NCBI RefSeq assembly: GCF_018343695.1
Contig: NZ_JAGYPJ010000001.1
Location: forward strand, 569,001-633,000
Direction of reading: 5' to 3'
Origin: Lederbergia citrisecunda
GTDB lineage: Bacteria > Bacillota > Bacilli > Bacillales > Bacillaceae_C
Length of the DNA stretch: 64,000 bases
Under the pieces are notes generated by a model that was given only the letters and a program-made list of their open reading frames with translations, was not told the DNA's origin and searched no databases. The translations under genes and the position numbers were made by a program. The first letter of the stretch is position 1; every line of letters begins with the position of its first letter. Below, piece by piece: positions 7,304-15,455 of the stretch.

Positions 7304-9089
7304 AAGTGTAAAAAAAGCAAAGCAAAGTTTCAGTTTTATTACTTGGCGAAAAGAGCAGGTTAAAAAAGGGAATATCCTTGAAAAGCCATCCGATATGCTA
7401 TTAACAACTTGGTATGCGGAACAGGCTGTAAAAGGAAAAATAAAGGTCAGTAAAAAGAATAAATTAGCAGCTAGAAGGCATTTAAGGGATTTAAAAAGAC
7501 AAGGAACAGATGATTTCCCTTGGATATTTGTTGAAGAAAAAGGTCATCGCCCCATCCGTTTTATTGAAAAGTTTTGCAAACCTTCAAAGGGTGACTTTGA
7601 TCAATTAACAGCACAACCTTGGCAGCATTTTGTTATTGGTTCTCTCTATGGATGGGTTCATAAAGATACTGGTGTGAGGCGCTTTCGTGAGGGCCTTATT
7701 TTTGTTGGACGAAAAAATGGTAAATCTACTTTAGTCAGTGGATTGACCTTATATTCATTTAGTAAAGATGGAGAAAACGGTGCTGACGTTTATCTTTTAG
7801 CTAATACAAGAAAGCAAGCCGGCATCATTTTTGATGAAGCGAAAGCGATGGTTAAAAAATCGCCGAAGCTTCGTAAGAATTATCGATCCACACGAGATGC
7901 AATTTTCTATGATAAATCCATTTCCAAAATTGAGCCACGAGCATCTGACAGTGAAAATCTAGATGGTTTGAATACACATCTTGGTATTTTTGATGAAATC
8001 CACGAATTTAAAGATTATAAATTGATCAACGTTATTAAAAAGTCTCGTGGATCCCGCAAACAGCCGTTAATTTTATACATTACAACTGCTGGCTATCAAC
8101 TAGACGGTCCATTAGTAAACTACTACGAACAAGCAAGCGACGTCCTGGATGAAGTATTTCCTGACGAGCGTACTTTTTATTATATCGCTGAACTTGATGA
8201 CGAAAAGGAATTTGAAAAACCAGAAGAGTGGATTAAGGCTAACCCGAATATGGGTGTTTCTCTCGATTTAGACATCCTAAAAGAAGATTGGGATAAAGAC
8301 AAACGTACACCTGAGGAACGTTCAGATTTTATTACAAAGCAGTTTAATTTCTTTGTGAATGCTAATAACCAATCATTCTTGGATTACAATACATTAAAGA
8401 AAAACAATAAGGTCATTGACCTTGAAACTTTAAGGGGGAGACCATGTATCGGTGGGTACGACTTATCAGACTCAGAGGATCACTCTAGTGCATGTTTAGA
8501 ATTCCTACTTGATACGGGAGAAGTTTTTGTTTTATCTCATACGTTTGTACCAGAGAAAAAAGTAGAGGCAAATAATGAGAATATCCCTTATCGCGATTAT
8601 GAAAAACAAGGATGGCTTACGGTTGTGCCAGGTGAATACGTAAAAAAGGAATACATCGAAAATTGGTTTCTTGATCAATCAAAGCTCTATATCATTCAAA
8701 AAGTAACCTATGACCCTGCAAAAGCCTTTAGGTTAAACAAAGCATTAGAAACACACGGATTTGAAACAGAAGTAGTAAGGCAGGGAGCTTTAACATTAGG
8801 ACCTGCTGTGGACGATGTAAAGGAGTTGTTTATCGATGGCAAAGTTATTTTTAGTTATCGAACAAATGTTAATGAAAAACCAATGGTCAACAAGCTTTTC
8901 CGTTGGTATGTAAATAATGTCAAAATGAAACCAGACAGAAATAAGAATATGTTGCCTCAAAAACAAGGTCGCTACCGTAAAATAGACGGTTTTGCGGCTT
9001 TTTTAAATGCTCATACAGAGGTTATGAAATTGATGGTTGAGCCGGTTGGTAATGGTAATGTTGAATTTATTTCAATAAATGATTTATAG
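7269..9089 (+). CDS. Phage terminase large subunit
   Basis: 606 residues from GTG 7269 (ATG 7278 is an alternative). The ATPase domain has Walker A GRKNGKS (about 146-153) and Walker B GIFDEI (about 237-242). The nuclease domain begins GYDLSDSEDHSSA (about 395), giving its first metal aspartate, with later acidic motifs near DDVKELFIDGK. The motor pumps DNA into the prohead and cuts at cos. Normal length for HK97-type TerL. Confidence 0.93.
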   Translation: MERMTTTSTISESVKKAKQSFSFITWRKEQVKKGNILEKPSDMLLTTWYAEQAVKGKIKVSKKNKLAARRHLRDLKRQGTDDFPWIFVEEKGHRPIRFIEKFCKPSKGDFDQLTAQPWQHFVIGSLYGWVHKDTGVRRFREGLIFVGRKNGKSTLVSGLTLYSFSKDGENGADVYLLANTRKQAGIIFDEAKAMVKKSPKLRKNYRSTRDAIFYDKSISKIEPRASDSENLDGLNTHLGIFDEIHEFKDYKLINVIKKSRGSRKQPLILYITTAGYQLDGPLVNYYEQASDVLDEVFPDERTFYYIAELDDEKEFEKPEEWIKANPNMGVSLDLDILKEDWDKDKRTPEERSDFITKQFNFFVNANNQSFLDYNTLKKNNKVIDLETLRGRPCIGGYDLSDSEDHSSACLEFLLDTGEVFVLSHTFVPEKKVEANNENIPYRDYEKQGWLTVVPGEYVKKEYIENWFLDQSKLYIIQKVTYDPAKAFRLNKALETHGFETEVVRQGALTLGPAVDDVKELFIDGKVIFSYRTNVNEKPMVNKLFRWYVNNVKMKPDRNKNMLPQKQGRYRKIDGFAAFLNAHTEVMKLMVEPVGNGNVEFISINDL

Positions 9090-9107
9090 AAAAGGAGAAT
9101 GATAGTA

Positions 9108-9329
9108 ATGAATATGGAACAACTTGAAACATATGCAAAAGCACAGCTAAAAAATAATAAACCTATAAATTTATTAATAGCCATGCCGGGATTTCCTGAG
9201 CCTGAACTAATTACTAACCCACCAGCAAATATTGAGAAAAAATTAGAATACTATAAAGCTACTTATAATCATGATGATTTAACGCACAGGCATGCTCTAG
9301 GTATACAAATAATAGCTTTTGCAATTTAG
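9108..9329 (+). CDS. 73-residue protein between terL and portal, unknown
   Basis: I prefer ATG 9108 (MNMEQLETYAKAQL...) because GGAG at 9093 is correctly spaced from it; ATG 9099 is too close. Sequence features are NKPINLLIAMPGFPEPELITNPPANIEKKLEYYKA. No domain is recognised. An insertion between terL and portal is uncommon and may be an accessory gene. Confidence 0.5.
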   Translation: MNMEQLETYAKAQLKNNKPINLLIAMPGFPEPELITNPPANIEKKLEYYKATYNHDDLTHRHALGIQIIAFAI

Positions 9330-9362
9330 TAATAATAACACATATCGAAAGGTGGTGATACA

Positions 9363-10571
9363 TTGAAATGGTATCAACGAATAAGGATGGCGGTTAAAGG
9401 TGCTGCTTCCGGATGGAAAGGAAAAACTTTCGATTTTGGCAGTTGGTTTGGTCGAACGTTTTGGGGCATCGATAATACCAAATTAGCCACCAATGAAACG
9501 ATATTTAGCGTTATTAGCCGTAAAGCTAACACATTGTCATCTTTACCACTTAAATTATATAAAGATTTTGATGTGGTCCATAATCAAGCTTCTGATGTGT
9601 TAACAAGTGAGCCGAATCCAAACATGACGAGTTTTGACTTTATTAATAAGTTAGAAGTCTCACGAAATGAAACAGGTAATGGTTATGCTGTCATTGGTCG
9701 GGACATTCGGATGCAACCTGAGTCATTGACGCCAATCGATCCGTCATACGTAACGCCGTTTATAAATACTGACGATCAAGAATTGTGGTATGAGATCCGT
9801 GGTGATACTACCTATTATTTTCATAATATGAATATTTTTCACGTTAAACACATTACAGGAGCTTCACGGTGGAAAGGGATTAATCCCATTGAAGTATTAA
9901 AAAACACTCTTGAATATGATAAATCAGTTCAAGAATTTAGTCTTTCTGAAATGCAAAAGAAGGATAGCTTTACTCTTGAATATGGTGCAAATGTGGACAA
10001 GGATAAAAAGCAAGAAGTTGTTGACAATTTCAGGAGATTTTACAACGAAAATGGCGGCATACTTTTTAAAGAACCAGGTGTCACAATTGATCCAATTGAG
10101 AAAAAGTATTTTGCTTCTGATACTTTAAAATCTGAAAAAATTACACGGTCGAGAGTGGCCAATGTTTTTAATGTTCCTGTTGCTTTTTTAAACGAAACAG
10201 AAGGACAAAGTATGTCTTCCACAGAACAAATGATGATCCAGTATGTGCAAATGGACTTGTTGCCCACAGTCAGGCAATACGAGCAAGAAGCCAATCGAAA
10301 ATTGCTCACTAAGGATCAAAGAAGAGCTGGTCATTATTTTAAGTTTAACTTAGGTGGTTTGTTACGAGGTGATACTGCTGCACGTTCCCAATTTTATCAC
10401 AACATGCTACGAGATGGCGCAATGAGCCGAGACGAGGTCCGTATGTTAGAAGATTTGCCTCCACGTGGCGGCATGGCTGCTGAATTGTGGATTAGTGGTG
10501 ATATGTATCCTTTAGAAATGGATCCGAATGATCGAAAGGGGGTGAAGGTTAGTGAAACAAAAAGCGAATAA
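9363..10571 (+). CDS. Phage portal protein (HK97 family)
   Basis: 402 residues, TTG start after AAAGGTGGTGAT. The sequence follows HK97-type portals: an N-terminal WFGRTFWGIDN region, the wing/stem around SRWKGINPIEVLKNTLEYDKSVQEFSLS, and the conserved VFNVPVAFLNETEGQSMSSTEQ. Twelve copies form the DNA channel and terminase dock. Overlaps the protease start by 20 bp. Confidence 0.92.
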   Translation: MKWYQRIRMAVKGAASGWKGKTFDFGSWFGRTFWGIDNTKLATNETIFSVISRKANTLSSLPLKLYKDFDVVHNQASDVLTSEPNPNMTSFDFINKLEVSRNETGNGYAVIGRDIRMQPESLTPIDPSYVTPFINTDDQELWYEIRGDTTYYFHNMNIFHVKHITGASRWKGINPIEVLKNTLEYDKSVQEFSLSEMQKKDSFTLEYGANVDKDKKQEVVDNFRRFYNENGGILFKEPGVTIDPIEKKYFASDTLKSEKITRSRVANVFNVPVAFLNETEGQSMSSTEQMMIQYVQMDLLPTVRQYEQEANRKLLTKDQRRAGHYFKFNLGGLLRGDTAARSQFYHNMLRDGAMSRDEVRMLEDLPPRGGMAAELWISGDMYPLEMDPNDRKGVKVSETKSE

Positions 10572-11298
10572 ATTTTTCGAAATGAAGTTTTCCGCTGACG
10601 GAAAGTCGGGGGATATTTTTATTTATGGAGAGATTACCAAATACGCATGGGAAGATTATGGGGAAAAATCAGCCAAGATTTTTAAGCAAGAGCTTGATGA
10701 TCTGGGAGATGTGGAAACCATTAATTTATATGTTAATTCTCCAGGTGGTAGTGTATTTGAAGGAATCGCCATCCACAATATGCTTAAACGCCACAGCGCT
10801 CGCGTGATCGCATATGTAGATGCCTTGGCGGCTTCGATTGCAAGTGTGATCATTATGGCAGCTGATGAAATCCGCATGTATGAAAATTCCATGTTGATGA
10901 TTCATAATCCTTGGACCTTTGCAATTGGCAATGCTGCTGATTTACGAAAAGAAGCAGACGATTTAGATCGTATTGGGGAATCTGCCATCCGTTCTTATTT
11001 AACTAAGGCGGGAGACAAACTCCAAGAAGATAAACTTCGTGAAATGCTCGACGCTGAAACTTGGTTGTCTGCTGATGAAGCATATGAATATGGTCTTTGT
11101 GATGTTGTGGAAGGCGCTAACGAAATGGCAGCTTCAATAAGCGCTGATTTATTTGCTAAGTACAAGAATGTCCCTAAGCAATTATTTGAAAAAGTCAATC
11201 AAAGTATATCAGCCACAGAAATGGCTTTAAGACAAAAAATTGCAGAAGAAGCCAAAGCTAATTCTGCTTATTTAAATACCATTCTAGGAGGAATATGA
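10552..11298 (+). CDS. ClpP-like head maturation protease
   Basis: 248 residues, GTG start after AAAGGGGGTGA. ClpP fold markers: INLYVNSPGGSVFEGIAIHNML (oxyanion Gly-Gly), DALAASIASVIIMAA with the catalytic Ser at about 95, MLMIHNPW with the catalytic His at about 116, and a following Asp (DDLDRIGE). In HK97-type phages it processes the scaffold-like N-terminus of the capsid protein during prohead maturation. Confidence 0.9.
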   Translation: MKQKANKFFEMKFSADGKSGDIFIYGEITKYAWEDYGEKSAKIFKQELDDLGDVETINLYVNSPGGSVFEGIAIHNMLKRHSARVIAYVDALAASIASVIIMAADEIRMYENSMLMIHNPWTFAIGNAADLRKEADDLDRIGESAIRSYLTKAGDKLQEDKLREMLDAETWLSADEAYEYGLCDVVEGANEMAASISADLFAKYKNVPKQLFEKVNQSISATEMALRQKIAEEAKANSAYLNTILGGI

Positions 11299-11302
11299 AA
11301 AT

Positions 11303-12454
11303 ATGAAAACACTGTATGAATTGAAACAAAATTTAGCTACTATTGGTCAGCAATTACAAAAAGTAGAGGGAGAACTTGCTCAAAAAGCTATTGACCCTTC
11401 TGCATCAATGGAAGATATTCAAACTCTCCAAAAATCTAAAGAGGATCTAAAGGCTCGTTTTGATGTAATTAAGGAGCAGCATGATTCTATGGAAGCAGAG
11501 CAGAAAGCCAAGTTTAATCAAAATCAAATTGCACAGCAACGTGCTGGATTTGATGGATTGAACCAAGAAGAAAAAATGGTAAAAGCAAAAGCGGAATTTA
11601 TCCGTGCGTCTATCCAAGGACGTCAAGTTAGTGAAGAAGTAAAACAGTTGATTGCCATTCCAACTGGAGATCCATCTGGTGGAGATAAGTTCCTTCCAAC
11701 AAATATGCAAAAGGAATTGGTCCATGAGCCATTCGCAAAGAATCAATTACGTAACTTGGCAAGAGTAACGAAAATTAAAGGTTTGGAAATCCCTAAGATT
11801 GCCTACTCAATCGATGATGATGATTTCATCACGGATAAAGAAACGGCAAAGGAAATGAAATTGACAGGGGATACCGTTACTTTTGGTCGAAATAAATTTA
11901 AGGTAAAAGTGAAAATTCCTGATACTGTCATCCACGGTTCAGACATTGAACTTGTAACTTTCGTAGATAATGCATTACGTTCTGGTTTAGCTGCAAAAGA
12001 GAAGAAAGACGCTTTAGCTGAGACTCCAAAAACTGGTCTTGGACATATGTCTTTCTATAACGGAACAGACATCAAACGTGTGAAAGGTGATAATCTGCAT
12101 AAGGCAATTAAAGCGGCAATAGCTGATTTACATGAGGATTTTAGAGACAATGCAAAAATTCTTATGTCTTATACAGATTACATGGAAATCATTGAGTTCT
12201 TGTCAAACGGCACTACGAACTTCTATGATGCCCCACCAGAAAAAGTACTTGGAAAACCTGTTGAATTTGCAGACGGTGCAGTTAAGCCAGTTGTTGGTGA
12301 CTTCAATTTCTTTGGAATTAACTACGATGGAATGACTTTTGACACTGACAAAGATGTAGATTCTGGGGATTATTTGTTTGTATTAACAGCTTGGTACGAT
12401 CAAAAACGTTCTCTCAACTCTGCATTCAGAATTGCTACTGTTGATACACCCTAA
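11303..12454 (+). CDS. Major capsid protein (HK97 fold)
   Basis: 383 residues, ATG after GGAGGAAT. The first 100 residues are a coiled coil (delta/scaffold domain) expected to be removed by the protease; the HK97 body starts near IQGRQVSEEVKQLIAIPTG. A-domain features are near the C-terminus (LMSYTDYMEIIEFLS...GKPVEF). The gene ends ACA CCC TAA, and the +1 frame continues into an FN3-like peptide, so a longer minor form is likely. Confidence 0.92.
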   Translation: MKTLYELKQNLATIGQQLQKVEGELAQKAIDPSASMEDIQTLQKSKEDLKARFDVIKEQHDSMEAEQKAKFNQNQIAQQRAGFDGLNQEEKMVKAKAEFIRASIQGRQVSEEVKQLIAIPTGDPSGGDKFLPTNMQKELVHEPFAKNQLRNLARVTKIKGLEIPKIAYSIDDDDFITDKETAKEMKLTGDTVTFGRNKFKVKVKIPDTVIHGSDIELVTFVDNALRSGLAAKEKKDALAETPKTGLGHMSFYNGTDIKRVKGDNLHKAIKAAIADLHEDFRDNAKILMSYTDYMEIIEFLSNGTTNFYDAPPEKVLGKPVEFADGAVKPVVGDFNFFGINYDGMTFDTDKDVDSGDYLFVLTAWYDQKRSLNSAFRIATVDTP

Positions 12455-12536
12455 TACGCCTGTAAATCTCAAGGCGAGTTCCAAGACTGATGAAGAAATT
12501 ACATTGTCCTGGGACTAGCCTTGAGCTCAGGGCTTT
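12449..12536 (+). promoter_or_regulatory. Putative +1 recoding site at the capsid stop, with RNA structure
   Basis: CCC UAA at 12449-12454. A +1 slip of the proline tRNA from CCC to CCU gives AAT ACG CCT..., adding 21 residues (NTPVNLKAS...ITLSWD) before TAG at 12516. The tail resembles the first strands of an FN3 domain. Possible stems are CTCAAGGC (12468-12475) with GCCTTGAG (12518-12525), CGCCT/AGGCG (12457-12476), and AGCCTTG/CAGGGCT (12517-12534) starting inside the TAG. Confidence 0.6.
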
Positions 12537-12545
12537 AAAGGAGGT

Positions 12546-12983
12546 ATGAAGTTGACGACTTATAATGTCTATCGAGATGGAACAAAAGTAAAATCCGGTC
12601 TAACAGAAAATGCATTTACCGATTCAGAATTGACGCCTAACACGGAATATTCGTACCAAGTCAGTGCAGAAAATAGTTTTGGGGAAAGCGAACTGTCTGA
12701 TCCAATTAAAGTGATGACAAATTATAGCGATCCAACAGCTGTTGATATATCACCAAAAAACAATAATTTAGACGTTGATGCTATTCGTAATTTATCTGCA
12801 ACAGTCACACCATCTACGGCGAAACAAACCGTCAATTGGACAAGCTCTGACACAAATATCGTTACAGTGGACGTCAATGGTAAGGTGACTGGAATTTCTG
12901 CAGGAACTGCTACCATTACAGCAACATCAACTGAAAATGCAAGTATAAAGGGAACTGCAACGGTAAATGTGAATGAACCATAA
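12546..12983 (+). CDS. Ig-like phage surface protein (FN3 part + Big2 domain)
   Basis: 145 residues, ATG after AAAGGAGGT. Residues 1-60 are the later strands of a fibronectin III domain (TYNVYRDGTKV...LTPNTEYSYQVSAEN); the first strands are missing and match the +1 extension of the capsid gene, in the same frame 30 bp upstream. Residues 65-145 form a bacterial Ig-like Big2 domain (NWTSSDTNIVTVDVNGKVTGISAGTATITA). Such domains decorate phage heads and bind carbohydrates weakly. It may be made alone or complement the capsid extension. Confidence 0.75.
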   Translation: MKLTTYNVYRDGTKVKSGLTENAFTDSELTPNTEYSYQVSAENSFGESELSDPIKVMTNYSDPTAVDISPKNNNLDVDAIRNLSATVTPSTAKQTVNWTSSDTNIVTVDVNGKVTGISAGTATITATSTENASIKGTATVNVNEP

Positions 12984-12997
12984 GAGGGTGATTGTTA

Positions 12998-13255
12998 ATG
13001 AAGGATGACCTTTTAACTTTATGCAAGCGTCAATTAAGATTTGAAATTGATGAATCTGATCAGGATGAAGATCTTAATTTTTTAATTGAATCTACAAAAG
13101 AAGAATTAATAAAATCTGGTGTTGAAGACGACGAGTCTAAAATGTATAAAAGGCTCGTCGTTTTAATGGTCCAAAAAGCATACGAGGGTGAAGAAACACC
13201 TAAGAATCTTGATAAAAGCATACAAGCCCTGATTTTAAAACTGAAAAGTTGGTGA
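12998..13255 (+). CDS. Head-tail connector protein, HK97 gp6-like
   Basis: 85 residues. ATG 12998 is 7 nt from GAGGGTG and preferred over TTG 12992. Helical with the gp6 pattern: DLLTLCKRQLRFEIDESDQDEDLNFLIESTKEELI, then MYKRLVVLMVQKAYEG. These adaptors form a ring under the portal. The following gene starts 4 bp after the stop. Confidence 0.75.
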   Translation: MKDDLLTLCKRQLRFEIDESDQDEDLNFLIESTKEELIKSGVEDDESKMYKRLVVLMVQKAYEGEETPKNLDKSIQALILKLKSW

Positions 13256-13259
13256 TTGT

Positions 13260-13601
13260 ATGCCAATAAATAATAGAAATTCAAGGAAATATATTAAAAG
13301 ATTAACCTTTCAAAAGAAAGAAAAGACGAAAGATAAGGAAGGTAACACTGTTACAGACTGGGTAGATAAATTCACTGTTTGGGGATCTATTAAAGGTTTA
13401 AGAGGTCGAGATTTTATCGATGCTGGGGCACAAGCGGTGAAAATATCTACACGTATTTATATTCGATATCGTCCAGGAGTGACTAGTGATATGAGGATTA
13501 AGTATGGCAAAAGGATTTTTGACATTGTCAATCCAAATAACATCGAGGAAAGAAATATCGAATATGAGATATTAGCAAACGAGGTGAACCTCAATGGCTA
13601 A
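13260..13601 (+). CDS. Head closure (head-tail joining) protein
   Basis: 113 residues, beta-rich, with the head-tail joining signature: RLTFQKKEKTKDKEGNTVTDW, VWGSIKGLRGRDF and IRYRPGVTSDMRIKYGKRIFDI. The family (SPP1 gp16-like) closes the portal channel after packaging. It overlaps the next start by 8 bp. Confidence 0.8.
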   Translation: MPINNRNSRKYIKRLTFQKKEKTKDKEGNTVTDWVDKFTVWGSIKGLRGRDFIDAGAQAVKISTRIYIRYRPGVTSDMRIKYGKRIFDIVNPNNIEERNIEYEILANEVNLNG

Positions 13602-13977
13602 ACTAGAAATATCTGGTCTAGATGATAATATTTTTATGTTCGAACAGCTGGGAGAAAAGGCTTCGAAAGTTGAAAACAAGGCGTTAAAAGCTGGCGGTGA
13701 GGTTATCAAGAAATACCAAATCGAGAATGTCAATCGAAGTAAAAAAGATCAAGAGCATATGCAAGACAATATTACTGTTGGAAGACCGAAAGAAACAGAT
13801 GAGGGTAAAGTTGTCATTGTGGGCCCAAACCAAAAAGTTGCTTATCGAGCATTGTTTTTGGAGTATGGTACATCGAAAATGGCAGCGAGACCGTTTATTG
13901 ATAAGAGCGCTGATCAAGGGGAAGCTGAAGCAGTAAGTGCTATGGAAAAAGTGTTTTTAGGAGCGTTGAAGAAATGA
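13594..13977 (+). CDS. HK97 gp10-like neck/tail protein
   Basis: 127 residues. Family markers: GGEVIKKYQIENVNRSKK...HMQDNI, VGPNQKVAYRALFLEYGTSKMAARPFIDKSADQ (the xxxEYGTxxxxARPF motif is diagnostic). It acts at the head-tail interface during tail joining. Overlaps the next gene by ATGA. Confidence 0.85.
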   Translation: MAKLEISGLDDNIFMFEQLGEKASKVENKALKAGGEVIKKYQIENVNRSKKDQEHMQDNITVGRPKETDEGKVVIVGPNQKVAYRALFLEYGTSKMAARPFIDKSADQGEAEAVSAMEKVFLGALKK

Positions 13978-14357
13978 GCATTACCGATAGTTTTGACGCT
14001 AAAGCGGAACTTCTACGTACTCTTGAATCTAACGCTTTTCTTTCAAAAGAAGTTACTGGAGATTTTCATAATAAAGTTGCTTCAGAAGTAGATCCCTTCC
14101 CCAGGATTGTGTATCAAGAAATATCGAATAGTGATTCCGATTTTGCCGATAACCAAGCAGCTTCATCCGTTGTGGCATTCCAGATTAGTATATATTGTGA
14201 TGAAGAGACCATATCAAAGGAAACCAAAATAGCCAAAGAAGTTGATAAAGTCTTAAAGTCTATCGGCTACAAACGCTATGACTCTATTGATCTGTTTGAA
14301 GAGGATACAAGAAGACATCACAAAGCAATGAGATATAGGAAAAAGGTTTTTACTTGA
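13974..14357 (+). CDS. Tail terminator / tail completion protein
   Basis: 127 residues. Position directly before the major tail gene, length and motifs (FPRIVYQEISNSDSDFADNQAAS, VAFQISIYCDEE, YDSIDLFEEDTRRHHKAMRYRKKV) fit the gp17/lambda gpU-like group that caps the tail tube. The assignment rests on context as much as sequence. Confidence 0.7.
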   Translation: MSITDSFDAKAELLRTLESNAFLSKEVTGDFHNKVASEVDPFPRIVYQEISNSDSDFADNQAASSVVAFQISIYCDEETISKETKIAKEVDKVLKSIGYKRYDSIDLFEEDTRRHHKAMRYRKKVFT

Positions 14358-14381
14358 GCGCTCTTAACAGAGTGCTTTTTT
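14357..14381 (+). terminator. Intrinsic terminator before the major tail gene
   Basis: AGCGCTCT/AGAGTGCT (one G-U), loop TAAC, six Ts. A terminator inside the late operon suggests partial termination or a new start for the tail gene. Confidence 0.65.
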
Positions 14382-14409
14382 AATTTTATATTTTACAGGA
14401 GGTTTTAAA

Positions 14410-14982
14410 ATGTCAAAAGTATTACACGGTTTAGACATGTTCCACATTGCAGAATTAACAGAGGATACAACGACGAGTGTGGACTATGAAACACCCGAAC
14501 CGCTTCTTGGAGCAGTCAATGTAAATGTTCAACCTAACACAGAATCAAATACGTTTTATGCTGATAATGGAGCCTACGCGGTTCTCAACAGTCTAGGAGA
14601 TATTGATGTTGATGTGGAGGTTGCTGATTTACCTTTTGCTATGCAAAAGACAATTTATGGCCATACAGAAGAAAATGAAGTTCAATTTGCTAGTAAAGAT
14701 GATATTTCCATTGACCTTGCTTTAGGTTTTCGAGCAAAGACTTCAACTGGAGGTTACCGTTTTTATTGGCTTCTGAAAGGAAAAGCAGAATTAATCCCAA
14801 TTGAGCATCAAACAGATGAAGGGAACACCACGCCACAAACCGCAAAAATTAAATTGAAGTTTATGCCACTGCAGCATAATGGAAGATGGAAAGCTCAAGC
14901 AGAATCTTCAGAACAGTTAGATGCTGCTAAATGGTTTAAAGATGTAGTTTATAAAGGGGATATTTTAACATCTACTCCCTAA
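14410..14982 (+). CDS. Major tail tube protein (phi13-type)
   Basis: 190 residues, ATG after ACAGGAGG. Matches phi13-like tail tube proteins: LHGLDMFHIAELTEDTTTSVDYETPEPLLGAVNVNV near the N-terminus, then a beta-sandwich core (GFRAKTSTGGYRFYWLLKGKAELIPIEHQTDEG). It polymerises into the tail tube around the tape measure. The gene ends ACT CCC TAA, the same shifty stop as the capsid gene, and the +1 frame also runs into an FN3-like peptide. Confidence 0.85.
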   Translation: MSKVLHGLDMFHIAELTEDTTTSVDYETPEPLLGAVNVNVQPNTESNTFYADNGAYAVLNSLGDIDVDVEVADLPFAMQKTIYGHTEENEVQFASKDDISIDLALGFRAKTSTGGYRFYWLLKGKAELIPIEHQTDEGNTTPQTAKIKLKFMPLQHNGRWKAQAESSEQLDAAKWFKDVVYKGDILTSTP

Positions 14983-15061
14983 CGAACCCTCGACTATATC
15001 CCTAATAAATAAAACTGACACTAGTGTTGTTTTAGAATGGGAAGATTAAAACGAGGGTTCG
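14977..15061 (+). promoter_or_regulatory. Putative +1 recoding site at the major tail stop, enclosed in a long-range stem
   Basis: CCC UAA at 14977-14982. A +1 slip adds 22 residues (NEPSTISLI...VVLEWED) ending at TAA 15047-15049. A perfect 10-bp inverted repeat, CGAACCCTCG (14983-14992) and CGAGGGTTCG (15052-15061), begins right after the slip site and loops out the whole extension, an ideal place for a stimulatory structure. Confidence 0.65.
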
Positions 15062-15066
15062 AGTTT

Positions 15067-15095
15067 GAGAGATTCTAACGAGTCTCTCTTTTTTA
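15067..15095 (+). terminator. Intrinsic terminator between major tail gene and chaperone gene
   Basis: GAGAGATTC/GAGTCTCTC (one G-U), loop TAAC, then TTTTTT. It probably lowers transcription of the low-abundance downstream tail genes relative to the tube protein. Confidence 0.75.
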
Positions 15096-15119
15096 ATTTA
15101 ATAATCAGGAGGATTTTGA

Positions 15120-15455
15120 ATGAAGCCAATTACGATCACTCTAAAAATTGAAGGTAAAGAAAAACGTTTTGTCAGTCCATCTTTTATTCCAGGGAGTCTT
15201 TTTAGACGCGCTGCAGATATAACTGAAATGATTGAGGGGGGAACTCTTGATCACGAAGGACTTGATGCTCCATTAGCTTTTGTATCAGATGTTTTTGAAA
15301 ACCAGTTTACCATTGATGAATTTGAAGATGGTATTGATTCAAGAGTCCTAATTAAAACGGTATACGCTGTTTGTAATTTTGTAATCGGAAATATTGAGGA
15401 AGCTAGTACTCTATTAGGAATTGCAGAAGAGGATACAAGTGAAGAGGGAAAGTGA
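15120..15455 (+). CDS. Tail assembly chaperone, gpG-like
   Basis: 111 residues. Position between major tail and tape measure genes, size and sequence (ITLKIEGKEKRFVSPSFIPGSLFRRAADITEMIE) fit the G chaperone. It binds the tape measure and helps polymerise tube subunits. The gene ends G GGA AAG TGA, a slippery site leading to the T extension in the -1 frame. Confidence 0.8.
   Translation: MKPITITLKIEGKEKRFVSPSFIPGSLFRRAADITEMIEGGTLDHEGLDAPLAFVSDVFENQFTIDEFEDGIDSRVLIKTVYAVCNFVIGNIEEASTLLGIAEEDTSEEGK

Noticed and set aside
12513-12560. T4 gene 60-like ribosomal bypass from GAC at 12513 across the TAG-hairpin
   Set aside because: The matching landing GAC codons (12554, 12557) would resume in a frame that reads GAC TTA TAA and stops at once; it does not join the FN3 halves.
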